Below, one piece after another: positions 28,417 through 37,923 of a stretch of 64,000 bases of DNA (positions are counted from its first letter, which is position 1; every line of letters starts with the position of its first letter). Both the position numbers and the translations under genes were made by a program. Under the pieces are notes generated by a model. It ran no database searches. It saw nothing but the letters and a program-made list of their open reading frames with translations, and was not told where the DNA came from. Origin of the DNA: Halomonas sp. (GTDB lineage: Bacteria > Pseudomonadota > Gammaproteobacteria > Pseudomonadales > Halomonadaceae). The DNA lies in the NCBI RefSeq assembly GCF_017983445.1, contig NZ_JAGOBJ010000004.1, positions 280,917 through 344,916 of the forward strand, read 5' to 3'.

Positions 28417-30459
28417 ATGACAAGTACCGGACTGCAATTCAGCCTAACGCTACCCGGCGTTGATGACATCGCCGTGATTGACTTTACTCATCGTGAAGCT
28501 CTTTCTGAGCCTTTTGAATTGGCGCTCAACCTGGCTAGCCGCGACGGTAGCCTGGACGCCGCCGAGCTGCTGGACCGCGAAGCCACCCTGACCGTCTGGC
28601 AGGATGGTGAAGCGCTGCGCCAGGTGCACGGCATCGTCAGTGAGTTTGGCCGCGGCGACCGGGGCCATCGACGCACTTTCTACTCCCTGGTGCTGCGCCC
28701 TGCGCTCTGGCGGCTTTCGCTACGCCACAACTCGCGCATCTTCCAGAAAGTCGACCCGCTGACCATCATCAATACCCTATGTGACGAGCGCGGTATTACC
28801 GACGTGGCCTTTGCCGTCACCCGTGAACTGCCCGAGCGCGAGTACTGCGTGCAGTACCGCGAGACCGACCTGGCGTTTATCGAGCGCCTGGCTGCCGAAG
28901 AGGGGCTGTTCTACTTCCATGAGTTCGAGGAGAGCGCCCACCGACTGGTGTTTGCCGACGACCCTCAGGTGCTGGCGAATTTGGGTGAGCGAACCTATCA
29001 CAGCCGCGCCGGTGGCACCGCGCCTACGCGCCATGTGCGCAAGCTCAGCCATACCGCCCGCGTAGCTGCCGCCACCGCCTCGCTGAAAGACTACAGCTTC
29101 AAGAACCCCGCCTACGCCCAGCTGCACGAACACCTGGGCCGCGACGTGGAAGCCCACGGCCAGCAAACCGACTATGAGCATTATGATTACCCCGGCCGCT
29201 ACAAAGAGGATGCCTCGGGTAAACCGTTCACCCGCATCCGCCTGGAACAGCTGCGCCGTGAAGCGGTCACCGCCTGCGCCGAAAGCGACCTGCCGGAACT
29301 CGCCCCCGGCGTGCGCTTCAGCCTGACCGACCACGATACCGACAGTCTCAATCGCGATTGGCAGGTGGTAGAAGTAAACCACATTGGCGAGCAACCACAG
29401 GCGCTGAAAGAAGACGGCATGACCCAAAGTGACGCGAATGGTATGACGCGTTACACCAATCAGGTCACGCTGATGCCCGGCGACGCCCCCTGGCGCGCCA
29501 CGCCCAACCCTAAACCCCGCGTGGATGGCCCCCAGGTGGCGTTTGTGGTGGGCCCGGAAGGCGAAGAAATTCACTGCGACGAGCACGGCCGGGTCAAGGT
29601 CCAGTTCCCCTGGGACCGCTACGCCGAACCTAACGACACGGCCAGCTGCTGGGTGCGCGTGGCCCAGGGCTGGGCGGGTGGCGGCTACGGCAGCATTGCC
29701 ATTCCACGCATCGGCCACGAAGTGATCGTATCGTTTCTGGAAGGCGACCCGGACCAGCCGCTGGTCACCGGGCGCACCTATCATGCCGTCAACACTGCCC
29801 CGTACCCGCTACCCGAACACAAAACCCGCACGGTCATTCGCACCCAGAGCCACAAGGCCGAAGGCTTCAACGAACTGCGCTTTGAAGATGAAGCGGGTGA
29901 AGAGCAGATCTGGCTTCACGCCCAGAAAGACCTGGAGCTTCTGACGCTTAACGACCGCACCGAAGAAATCCAGAACGACAGCCACCTCAAGGTACACAAC
30001 GACCGTATCAGCGAGATCGATAACGACGACCACCATACGGTACACGGCAACCGCTACAGCCAGGTGGATGGCGACGACCACCTCACCATTAACGGCACTC
30101 GCCACGACAACATCGGCCAGGCGCAACTGGTGGAAGCCGGACAGGAGATTCACCACAAGGCGGGCATGAAGGTAGTGATCGAAGCCGGTGCCGAGATCAC
30201 CCTGAAAGCCGGCGGCAGCTTCCTAAAAATCGACCCCAGCGGCGTCACCCTGGTGGGCCCGCAGGTCAAAATCAACTCGGGGGGGAGCCCGGGCTCGGGA
30301 AGTGGGCAAGCGGCGCAGGCGCCGCAGTTGCCGGGGCAGGCGGAGACCCAGAGCCATCAGATAGTGCCGCCCATTAACCGCCCAGCGCAGCTTAAAACAT
30401 TACTGAAGGCGCCAGCCCGCTGTGAGATTTGTGAAGACGTGAGCCAGGGAAACCGTTAG
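28417..30459 (+). CDS. vgrG: T6SS spike protein VgrG (TssI)
   Basis: The 680-residue trimeric spike has gp27-like and gp5-like domains: [19 protein letters not shown] near the start, [20 protein letters not shown] in the gp27 part, then [28 protein letters not shown] and [19 protein letters not shown] in the gp5 OB-fold. A beta-helix needle of [17 protein letters not shown] repeats follows. There is no enzymatic C-terminal domain, only a roughly 60-residue tail with a CEIC cysteine pair that may bind the adaptor. The gene abuts the PAAR gene and the DUF4123 gene with no gap. Confidence 0.96.
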   Translation: MTSTGLQFSLTLPGVDDIAVIDFTHREALSEPFELALNLASRDGSLDAAELLDREATLTVWQDGEALRQVHGIVSEFGRGDRGHRRTFYSLVLRPALWRLSLRHNSRIFQKVDPLTIINTLCDERGITDVAFAVTRELPEREYCVQYRETDLAFIERLAAEEGLFYFHEFEESAHRLVFADDPQVLANLGERTYHSRAGGTAPTRHVRKLSHTARVAAATASLKDYSFKNPAYAQLHEHLGRDVEAHGQQTDYEHYDYPGRYKEDASGKPFTRIRLEQLRREAVTACAESDLPELAPGVRFSLTDHDTDSLNRDWQVVEVNHIGEQPQALKEDGMTQSDANGMTRYTNQVTLMPGDAPWRATPNPKPRVDGPQVAFVVGPEGEEIHCDEHGRVKVQFPWDRYAEPNDTASCWVRVAQGWAGGGYGSIAIPRIGHEVIVSFLEGDPDQPLVTGRTYHAVNTAPYPLPEHKTRTVIRTQSHKAEGFNELRFEDEAGEEQIWLHAQKDLELLTLNDRTEEIQNDSHLKVHNDRISEIDNDDHHTVHGNRYSQVDGDDHLTINGTRHDNIGQAQLVEAGQEIHHKAGMKVVIEAGAEITLKAGGSFLKIDPSGVTLVGPQVKINSGGSPGSGSGQAAQAPQLPGQAETQSHQIVPPINRPAQLKTLLKAPARCEICEDVSQGNR

Positions 30460-31392
30460 ATGCAACGACCGCAGGCAATAACACATGCATTGGTGGATGG
30501 TGTGCGTTACCCCAATACGCTCAGGCGCCTGTATAGCCGCGATGACATTGAGGATATCGAGCCGCTTTACCTCATGACCCGCTGGGCATCGTTAGCTGAG
30601 CAGGGCCCGATACTGGTGCGCCTTAAAAGCAGCCGTTTAGCGGATGAAGCTTGCGCTAACGACGACAGCAAATTGTATCGTTCGCTTTCGTTACTGAGCA
30701 GCCAGGCAAGTACAGGCGAGTTGAGTAGGCACCTGGGCCGGTTTGTGACGTTTAACGCAGAAGGTGGTCACGAACAGTTATTACGCTTTGCTGATCCACT
30801 CGTCACAAGGCATTGGTTGAGCAGTTACGGAAGTGCACTGCCAGCGGACATCCTGAGCCCTATTGATACGTGGTGGGTGGCCGATTGGGCACCTAACTGG
30901 GCAGAGCCGCGCCCAGTGACGTGGCAACTATTTCAATCGCTCAGGCAGGCATCAACATCGGTGATGGAGGCAAGTACTTTACCGCCCATGGGGAGTGCAC
31001 AGCTAGCGGCGCTGGATGCTGTCGCTAGCTGGCAGCTCAAGGAACGCCTGACGAGTTATTTCAGAGAGCATATGCCTGAGGCATGGCGGTCCCTTTCTGC
31101 TGAGAATAGAGGCCAATGGCTTGACGAACGCTTAGACGATGCCGCCGCCTGGGGAGTCAATACGGAGCGCCAGGTCGCCATTTGGCTCAGCTTGAGTTTG
31201 CGTTGGGGCAGCGATTTCATGAGGGCGCGCGACGGTTTATATGAACACTGGATGAAGCAAGCCGATGGAAATAAACCGCTTTCCAGGCAAGAGCAACTTT
31301 ATGCGCTAGATGTCTGGAGTCGAACTCAAGAAGCAGCCCCGGCTAACATCGCGCAGGTATCACGATTAAAAAACGAGGACACGCATGGCTAA
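30460..31392 (+). CDS. DUF4123-type T6SS adaptor (VasW/Tap-like)
   Basis: The 310-residue protein has an N-terminal region like DUF4123 (IEPLYLMTRWASLAEQGPILVRL, LLSSQASTGELSRHLGRFVTF, FADPLVTRHWLSS). DUF4123 proteins are chaperones that load a specific effector onto VgrG and are not themselves secreted. The gene starts directly after the vgrG stop and overlaps the effector start by 8 bases, the classical vgrG-adaptor-effector layout. The C-terminal third is not recognised. Confidence 0.85.
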   Translation: MQRPQAITHALVDGVRYPNTLRRLYSRDDIEDIEPLYLMTRWASLAEQGPILVRLKSSRLADEACANDDSKLYRSLSLLSSQASTGELSRHLGRFVTFNAEGGHEQLLRFADPLVTRHWLSSYGSALPADILSPIDTWWVADWAPNWAEPRPVTWQLFQSLRQASTSVMEASTLPPMGSAQLAALDAVASWQLKERLTSYFREHMPEAWRSLSAENRGQWLDERLDDAAAWGVNTERQVAIWLSLSLRWGSDFMRARDGLYEHWMKQADGNKPLSRQEQLYALDVWSRTQEAAPANIAQVSRLKNEDTHG

Positions 31393-34300
31393 CTCGGATG
31401 TTCAAGCCCAATCTCGCGACGCCGCCTTTGATGAAACGCCCTTAGGAGGCGGTGTCTGCCCTCTGCTTCTTGACGTTACCCTTTTTCCGGTGCGCTATGC
31501 CATTGATGAAGCGCCGGAACAGGCGGGCTCGCCTGCGCCCCATCCGATTGCAGATCAATGGCAAGGGCCTGATTATCCTTCCATTGACACCAGAAGCTAT
31601 ACGCTACGCCAACTGCGTGATGGATGGCTCTATGTGTGGGTAGAGGAAGAGGGCGAGCAACGTATCGATGAGTATCGGGTGGAAGGCGCCACCTTCAACG
31701 AGGCGCCTCACCTCACGTACTCGACCTGTGTATCCATAGCACTCGCCTACTCTTCGGTGCAATGGACCGACCGTATTCGCGCGCACATGCTTGAAAACGC
31801 CCAGGTACGTCAACGCATTATGCGCTCGGTGGATCTAATGGCGGCGATGAGCAGCACGGGAGATGAAGCGTCATTCTCTGCCCACGTAGGCCCTTTGACT
31901 CAGCTCGCCGAGTACGTGGCGGATATTGCACCCAACGGTGCCGTAGATAGCTTTAACAGTACCACCGTCTCGACTGTTGAGAGAGAAGAAGCGACAGAAG
32001 GCATTGACGGTGGCGAAGAAGAAGGCACTTATCCACTGCTCGCAGTAAAGCCTGAAATTACCCAAGACAGCGTACTCGCCGCCGTTGAAAAGCACGATGA
32101 AGCGCTTTTTGTGGCGTTGGATGACGATTTAGGGATCGCCAACGACCTGACCATGGCATTACTAGGCAGGCAACTCGAACTAGAGGCCTTTATTGATGAA
32201 CATGGTCATAGTTTAGAAACGGCATTAGTCACACAGACCTTATGTGGGCCGGATGATAATGGCATACCAGATGAAGTGCAGGATGACCCCGCTAAGCTAC
32301 GTCAGGCCCGAGAGCTGATTGAACAACGATTAGAAGCTAAACAAGCTCAAGATATTTCAACTGCCATAAACCGTGGCTCGCCTTTTGGGCGCCCTAGCTC
32401 TCCTCTGCAGCGCCAGCATGAGGAGCGGCTGTCATCTATCGATGCTGAATTGGAGTCCCTTGGCATTGAGCCTCCTTATAGTGATGACTATGACGCTTGG
32501 CAGAGTAAAAGTCTTTGGCGCAGCGATGTGCGCTACCAAGAAGCTATCGCCTATATCAATACCCATCAGCCGCAACTTGAGCGCTTGCAGCGTCATGTAC
32601 AAGCCAGCCTTGATGATACGTTAGTGTGGCTTGATCGGTTACCTGCTGATGGGGAAGGGGTTTGCTACGACCCCTGTGAACAGCTGCAAAGTCAGGAATT
32701 GCTAGAATTCGCTTTTCTGGTGAGTCAGGCTGTTGGGGCTTCCGAAACAGGGCGAGAGTGGCTGACAAAAACATTCCTAAAGCGTGATACGCTGATTGGC
32801 ACTAGTCTGTTCAATTTTACGCCTGCATTAGGCACTACCTTTGACGCGATTGCCCACGAGTGGTTGGAAGGCACTGCACCCGGAGAAGAAGGCGGTGGTA
32901 TCAGTAATGCCACGGACGTCGGAAATGCTGTGGGTAATGCCAAGGGGGTGTTGGATATTGAGAGCGTACAACAGTCGGCAACTTACCAGAGGTTAGCCCG
33001 GCCGATTAAAGACAGTTTTGAGGTAATGCAAGCCGTTGTAGCGGGTGCTGGCAAAGCCGCCTGGGAAACGCTTGCTTATCAATGGCTGCCTGCGGCGGGC
33101 GCAGGTGCGCAGGTGGGTACTCAAGCGGTAATGAGAGGAATTACCAGCGCAATGGTGGTCGCCTTCATTCACCCAGATAACCTAGACGTGAATTCGCGCT
33201 TAGTGCGTACGGCGGGTTTTGAAGCTCGTCATCGCCGCTGGCGAAACGACATAATACGTCGTGAAAATCGATTAAAAGGTCAGCAAGCTGCGCTTGCCAG
33301 GCCAGCCACACGTCAAGCACGTGCTTCACAACTTCGGGATATTAGTGCCCAACAAAAAGCTCTTGTTGATCTTGGCACAAAAGAACCCAAGCGCTTTATT
33401 GCATATCAGGGCGCTGGTGCTGCGGGAGGCTTTACCGAAACACTAGGTTTTGACGAATTACGTGAGCAAAATCGGTTGCGTACCGAGCAGGCAGCAGGCG
33501 GTGTGGCCGCTGCCCGACAGCGCATGGCACGCTGGATGGATAGTCGTGGCATCGGTGGTTTGCCGCTGCTAGTGGCTGTACTTAACCTGTTAAATGTTAG
33601 CGACAGCATTCGCACCGCTCAGGAAGAAGGCGTAAGCCAGGCAGACATGATGAAGATCGCAAGTCAAGCGAGCTATGCCACGGCAGCCATCATGTCGCTA
33701 TGGGTCATGCCTTATTGGCAGCGGCATGCTAATCAAGCGGCTACACTCCGTGGTTCTGTAATTAATATTACGCAAGCTGGTGCAACCACTTGGAAAGCGG
33801 TTGGACAAACTGGTGTTGCTCGAATTGCCGCTAAACTTGCAAGTCGCGTGGCGGGAATGTCGGCGTTTGCGGTGATTGGAGCAGGTGTAGAGTCTTGGCA
33901 GATTTGGCAAAACGTCGATCAAACAACTAGTTCAGCGGAAAGTGCGGCACTTTGGGTAAAATTAGGAGCTACTTCTGGAATGGCGACTGTTGGAGTCTTT
34001 CAGTTAGGTGGTGCGCTACTAGGACGTTGGTTTGCATTTGGCTGGATACTCGCTGCTTGGGCCAGTTGGGCGCTATTAGCACTCAGCGTTGGCTATTTAA
34101 TTTCCTCCATGCTGGCCCAGCAACATCGCCGCGATGGCGTTCGTCTCTGGCTTTATAAAAGTACCTGGGGCAACGCCAACCAATGGTCGGATAGCGACGA
34201 AGATAACACTGCTGAATTACGCACTTTGAACGAGGCGTTGTTTGCGCCTTCTCTGAAGCTAACACCAGTGGTGAAAACAGAATTTGATATGTCACGGACT

Positions 34301-34741
34301 GTGTCACAGTACTCCCCTGGTACGCGGGTCTCAACCCTACAAGGATATTGGGTTCAGTTGGCCCTGCCCGCTACGCTGGCGGGGGAAACTATATCGGTTT
34401 CTGAACAAGTGGTCGGTGGCTTTTGGGCACCTTCTGCAAGTTTCCAAGAACGCCCGCTACAGGGGGAGGCACGGGAGCTACCTGATACCTCCGATTACCA
34501 AGCAGATGATCCGTTACGAGTATGGCAGGCGTGGCTTCCCGCGGAACAACTTGCAGAAGGAGAGCCCTTTTTAATGGAAGTGGCCTTTGATGAAACTATT
34601 TATAGCGACACCAATGGAGGGTTAAGTTTTACCTTCTATAAAGCGGAACCCGGTAAGGGGAAACGTGATGTGGAGGTGAGCAAACGCTATCGTGGTGCAG
34701 GCAGCTCAATCAAAGTATCACTAATGGTACCTACGGCTTAA
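31385..34741 (+). CDS. VasX/MIX-like T6SS effector with membrane-inserting C-terminal half
   Basis: The 1118-residue protein begins with a VasX-type MIX-like region: CPLLLDVTLFPVRYAI near residue 25, YTLRQLRDGWLYVWVEEEG near residue 80 and TYSTCVSIALAYSSVQW after that. An acidic, unstructured stretch follows at about 195-215. Hydrophobic segments lie at about residues 720-735, 762-777, 822-840 and a dense cluster at 858-908 (WILAAWASWALLALSVGYLI). A 200-residue soluble C-terminal domain ends the protein. By analogy with VasX it probably forms pores in target inner membranes after delivery by the upstream VgrG. No enzymatic motif is seen. Pore formation is inferred. Confidence 0.82.
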   Translation: MANSDVQAQSRDAAFDETPLGGGVCPLLLDVTLFPVRYAIDEAPEQAGSPAPHPIADQWQGPDYPSIDTRSYTLRQLRDGWLYVWVEEEGEQRIDEYRVEGATFNEAPHLTYSTCVSIALAYSSVQWTDRIRAHMLENAQVRQRIMRSVDLMAAMSSTGDEASFSAHVGPLTQLAEYVADIAPNGAVDSFNSTTVSTVEREEATEGIDGGEEEGTYPLLAVKPEITQDSVLAAVEKHDEALFVALDDDLGIANDLTMALLGRQLELEAFIDEHGHSLETALVTQTLCGPDDNGIPDEVQDDPAKLRQARELIEQRLEAKQAQDISTAINRGSPFGRPSSPLQRQHEERLSSIDAELESLGIEPPYSDDYDAWQSKSLWRSDVRYQEAIAYINTHQPQLERLQRHVQASLDDTLVWLDRLPADGEGVCYDPCEQLQSQELLEFAFLVSQAVGASETGREWLTKTFLKRDTLIGTSLFNFTPALGTTFDAIAHEWLEGTAPGEEGGGISNATDVGNAVGNAKGVLDIESVQQSATYQRLARPIKDSFEVMQAVVAGAGKAAWETLAYQWLPAAGAGAQVGTQAVMRGITSAMVVAFIHPDNLDVNSRLVRTAGFEARHRRWRNDIIRRENRLKGQQAALARPATRQARASQLRDISAQQKALVDLGTKEPKRFIAYQGAGAAGGFTETLGFDELREQNRLRTEQAAGGVAAARQRMARWMDSRGIGGLPLLVAVLNLLNVSDSIRTAQEEGVSQADMMKIASQASYATAAIMSLWVMPYWQRHANQAATLRGSVINITQAGATTWKAVGQTGVARIAAKLASRVAGMSAFAVIGAGVESWQIWQNVDQTTSSAESAALWVKLGATSGMATVGVFQLGGALLGRWFAFGWILAAWASWALLALSVGYLISSMLAQQHRRDGVRLWLYKSTWGNANQWSDSDEDNTAELRTLNEALFAPSLKLTPVVKTEFDMSRTVSQYSPGTRVSTLQGYWVQLALPATLAGETISVSEQVVGGFWAPSASFQERPLQGEARELPDTSDYQADDPLRVWQAWLPAEQLAEGEPFLMEVAFDETIYSDTNGGLSFTFYKAEPGKGKRDVEVSKRYRGAGSSIKVSLMVPTA

Positions 34742-34757
34742 CTAATTAAAGAGTGTA

Positions 34758-35516
34758 ATGATAATGTGGTTTATTCAACCCAAGCGGGATTACGTGGCCG
34801 AAATGCCTTGGAAACACACGGATGAGCCAGCGATAATGACGTGGCAGATTCGTGCTAGGGATTATTATACGCTTCCAGCTAATGTTTTGTTTTTTATCAA
34901 TTTTATTATTGCTGCTGGGGTAGGGTGGGTGATGTCTCATGCGGGCGGAGATTCTTTAATCGCTTCGCTATTATCAGGCGGAGGAATGTTTTTTTTCTTA
35001 TTGTTGATAGGAATGAGCATGACCCATCAAACAGCTATTATAGTTTATCGTTTAACTGATAAGCGCCTTGAGGTATTTTCCTGGAAGCCACAAATAGACT
35101 CAGTAAAACCCGTCATGAAGTGGACAGCCATAGTATCCGGTGTTGTGGTGCTGTTTTTGGTGTTTGTTAACCCTAGTTTTATTATTGCAGCTATTGGCCC
35201 CATCGGAATTGGCGTTATGGCGGCGTTGATGGGTAATTCCAAAAGCTATCAATCTATGGTGAGAAATGAAGAATATCATGAGATAGATTGGCCAAATGCA
35301 GAAGATATCGCCGTTTGGAGGAAGCGTAACCTGATTGGGTTACGTTTTACCTGGTATAACGAGGATGGGTCGCACTATTCTGTTTATAGTAAAGTCTATT
35401 GTCGTAATCAAGATTTTGATAAGTGTTTAGAATTCTTTAAGCGGCGCCTTCCTGATACGCCCTATCGGGAAGGAAAACTTGTTGTTCATTCGCACTTTGC
35501 GACCTTGCCAGAATAA
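34758..35516 (+). CDS. Putative membrane immunity protein for the VasX-like effector
   Basis: The 252-residue product, starting 16 bases after the effector stop, has four likely membrane segments: ANVLFFINFIIAAGVGWVM, GGGMFFFLLLIGMSM, WTAIVSGVVVLFLVFV and FIIAAIGPIGIGVMAALMG. A soluble C-terminal domain of about 90 residues follows. Its GC content is visibly lower than that of its neighbours, common for immunity genes. I do not recognise the family. Position, size and membrane topology suggest it protects the producer's own inner membrane from the effector. An ATG two codons later could also be the start. Confidence 0.68.
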   Translation: MIMWFIQPKRDYVAEMPWKHTDEPAIMTWQIRARDYYTLPANVLFFINFIIAAGVGWVMSHAGGDSLIASLLSGGGMFFFLLLIGMSMTHQTAIIVYRLTDKRLEVFSWKPQIDSVKPVMKWTAIVSGVVVLFLVFVNPSFIIAAIGPIGIGVMAALMGNSKSYQSMVRNEEYHEIDWPNAEDIAVWRKRNLIGLRFTWYNEDGSHYSVYSKVYCRNQDFDKCLEFFKRRLPDTPYREGKLVVHSHFATLPE

Positions 35517-35660
35517 GCTTTGATACGCCCTTATTGACATCATGTTAGTGATGGAAATGAGACTTACCAATTTTTCTTAAAAGTTACCTAATTTGCTGAG
35601 ACTTAAATTTAAATCCTATAGCGGCACTAAGCTCACCAGCCCACTCTAAGGTAGGTAATA

Positions 35661-35802
35661 GGGGAATCTATATCGCTTTATCAGCAGGCGGCTGGTGGTT
35701 TTTGGGCGCCCTTCGAGAGTTTTAAGAGCACCTGCTATAAGGGAAGGTACGGGGGACGGTAACCCTGATTACTAAGCGGGTGATCCGCTATTTTGAAGTA
35801 TG
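35661..35802 (+). pseudogene. Relic of an effector 3' segment
   Basis: This stretch aligns by eye with bases 34382-34524 of the intact effector gene: shared blocks include CTATATCG, GGTGG.TTTTGGGC, AAGTTT and GATCCG. It carries several in-frame stops and small indels, so it no longer encodes protein. It corresponds to roughly effector residues 1000-1046. It shows that a second copy of the effector 3' end once stood here. Confidence 0.72.
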
Positions 35803-35835
35803 TCTGTTGCCGTTATGGCTTCGCTGGTAGCGTAG

Positions 35836-36366
35836 TTTTACTCGCTTAAGGCAATCCACCGCTATCCCCATCGCAGTCAACTGCCCCACACCAAAGATCC
35901 ACTGGAGTTTAGCTTTACTGTCGATGGCAGTATTGCACAGCTATACGCCGCCTGGGATATGCTACAGCGCTATATGGATGTGTCCCAGCCGTTGCCAGAT
36001 ATTCCCCAAGTGGAGCCTTTCCGCCACCTTGATTCCACCACTAAAGCCTATGACGAGGCGGGTAAACGTGGCCGCCACGCGACTTACTGGCGCGATTTGT
36101 ATGCCAATAGCAGCGAGGAAGAACTCAAGGCCCTACGCGAGGCCCACCGTGCCGAAGTGGATAGCACTGCTTGGGGGGGGCGCCCGGATCTGATGGAGCT
36201 TTCGGTGCCCAACTACCGTGAAACCCGCAAGGGCGAACCCGAAGACGTGAATGCCTTTGGCCGCTTTCCTTGGAAGGCAGGCAAGTTTGTTGATCGGCCG
36301 GAAGCCGCGCCGCCGTCCGAGAACGTGGCCGATCGTCAGAATATCGAAGACACATCACGCTACTAG
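35836..36366 (+). pseudogene. 5'-truncated relic of immunity gene 2
   Basis: The frame from 35836 encodes about 176 residues closely matching the C-terminal part of the gene at 36462-37650 (shared GRHATYWRDLYANSSEEEL and MELSVPNYRETRKGEP). The first codons are fused to the effector relic just upstream, and a TAG at 35833 stands where the intact copy has CAG. The membrane and N-terminal parts are missing. A protein from an internal ATG at 35959 is possible, but I treat the locus as a relic. The final codons differ from the other copy. Confidence 0.75.
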
Positions 36367-36461
36367 CGGTTGCGGCAGGTGTTTGTCATTATCTGTCGGG
36401 GAAGGTTGTATATGCCTTCCTCGGCGGTAGTTTCGGATAAGATCAAGTAGGGAAGCCGCCG

Positions 36462-37650
36462 ATGAACTTGCAAAACGAACCGATAACGCCTGCGGAAGGC
36501 TACGCTGAAACTGCCTACCGCGCCGATGCTATCCTCGAGCAAAGCTACGCCCCACAAAATGATAGGCTGCGTGGGCGCATCCTCGAAACCCGACTGCCTT
36601 GGGGCAGTTATCTAGGTGTCAACCCGACTACCTATCAGTACTCGGAAAGCTGGTTTCGGGAGTATCAATATATCGGCGACGACTATCATGACTATACCAT
36701 GATAAACGAGCATCGCTGGTCAAAGAGGGTTGATGAAAACATAGGCATTCTTTATCGCCTATTACGCTTTATTTTTGTTATTTACTCCCATGGTTTCAGC
36801 TTTGTTAGAGCAGGAGGAGGAGTGGGGGGGGTATCTATTTACAGGAATCATGGCTGTTTGCACAATACTATTTATCTTTGCTGCCGATACCTTACTACAG
36901 GCATTTACCCCCTTGGTTATAGTGTTAATCATTTGCGGCTTCGCTACTCTTCTTCTGCGATTTTGGGAAAAATATGAGTTGAAATTCTACAAAGGCAACC
37001 GTAATTGGTCAGATGACTATGCTTTTTGTCGCCGCACCGGCATGGTCATGACCTCTAGAGGCGATTTCCCCTTCTATGAGTTCGATGCTTATATCGAAAT
37101 GCGGGTGGGCACCCAAGGGGCACAGTTTCATTCGTTCAAAGTAATCCACCGCTACCCTCACCGTAGCCCTGATTCGCTTACCAATAACCCACTTGAGTTT
37201 AGCTTTACTGTAGACGGCAGCATTGCCCAATTATATGCTGTCTGGGATATGTTGCAGCGCTATATGGATGTTTCTCAGCCGCTCCCAGATGTTCCCGAGC
37301 TAGAGCCTTTCCGCTACCTTGACCCGACCACCAAAGCCTATGACGAAGCGGGTAAACGTGGCCGCCACGCGACTTACTGGCGCGATTTGTATGCCAATAG
37401 CAGCGAGGAAGAACTCAAGGCCCTACGCGAGGCCCACCGCGCCGAAGTGGATAACATTGCTTGGGGCGGACGCCCTGATTTGATGGAGCTTTCGGTGCCC
37501 AACTACCGCGAAACCCGCAAGGGCGAACCCGTAGACGTGAATGCCTTTGGCCGCTTCCCCTGGAAGGCGGGCAAGTTCCTTGATCGTCTGGAAGCCGCGC
37601 CGTCCGAGGATTCAGCAGGCCATCAGCAGAACGACGAAAAAACAGGCTGA
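36462..37650 (+). pseudogene. Immunity gene 2, broken by a single-base frameshift
   Basis: Two frames together form one gene. 36462 to about 36775 encodes an N-terminal domain (PITPAEGYAETAYRADAIL, LETRLPWGSYLG) in one frame. The next frame continues with MVSALLEQEEEWGGYLF, a membrane segment and a soluble C-terminal domain up to 37650. Removing one T from the TTTTT at 36772-36776 joins them as RFILLFTPMV. The whole protein would be about 395 residues with a membrane hairpin. It loosely recalls DUF6708-type T6SS-associated proteins, but this is weak. It may be a true mutation, a sequencing error or programmed slippage. It probably protected against a second effector. Confidence 0.72.
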
Positions 37651-37923
37651 GCGCGAGTACGGCATGCTCTTAGAGAGGCAGCTGTTCAATGAACGGCTGC
37701 CGCTTAATGGGTGTTCGATAAATCCCTATTTATTCTTCTTTCGAACGGTTACGGCAGCGTATCATCGTGGTTGAAGCTATCTTTTTCTCAAGTCTCCCAC
37801 TCAAGCATGAAAACCGAATATCAAAAGGTCTAATGATCTATAGTGCTTCTCACACCAGCTAGACGCGTCATCAAGCGTGCCTAGGTCTTGGCGATGGCAA
37901 CGCATCAACAAAGGGAAGAGTGA

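Noticed and set aside
28777-29784. Long open frame of 335 codons on the minus strand inside vgrG
   Set aside because: It is the antisense shadow of a highly biased, GC-rich vgrG; there is no ribosome site or family-like sequence.
37678-37702. Inverted repeat GCAGCTGTTCA/TGAACGGCTGC after immunity gene 2 as terminator
   Set aside because: The stem has mismatches and no T-run follows, so I do not call it a terminator.
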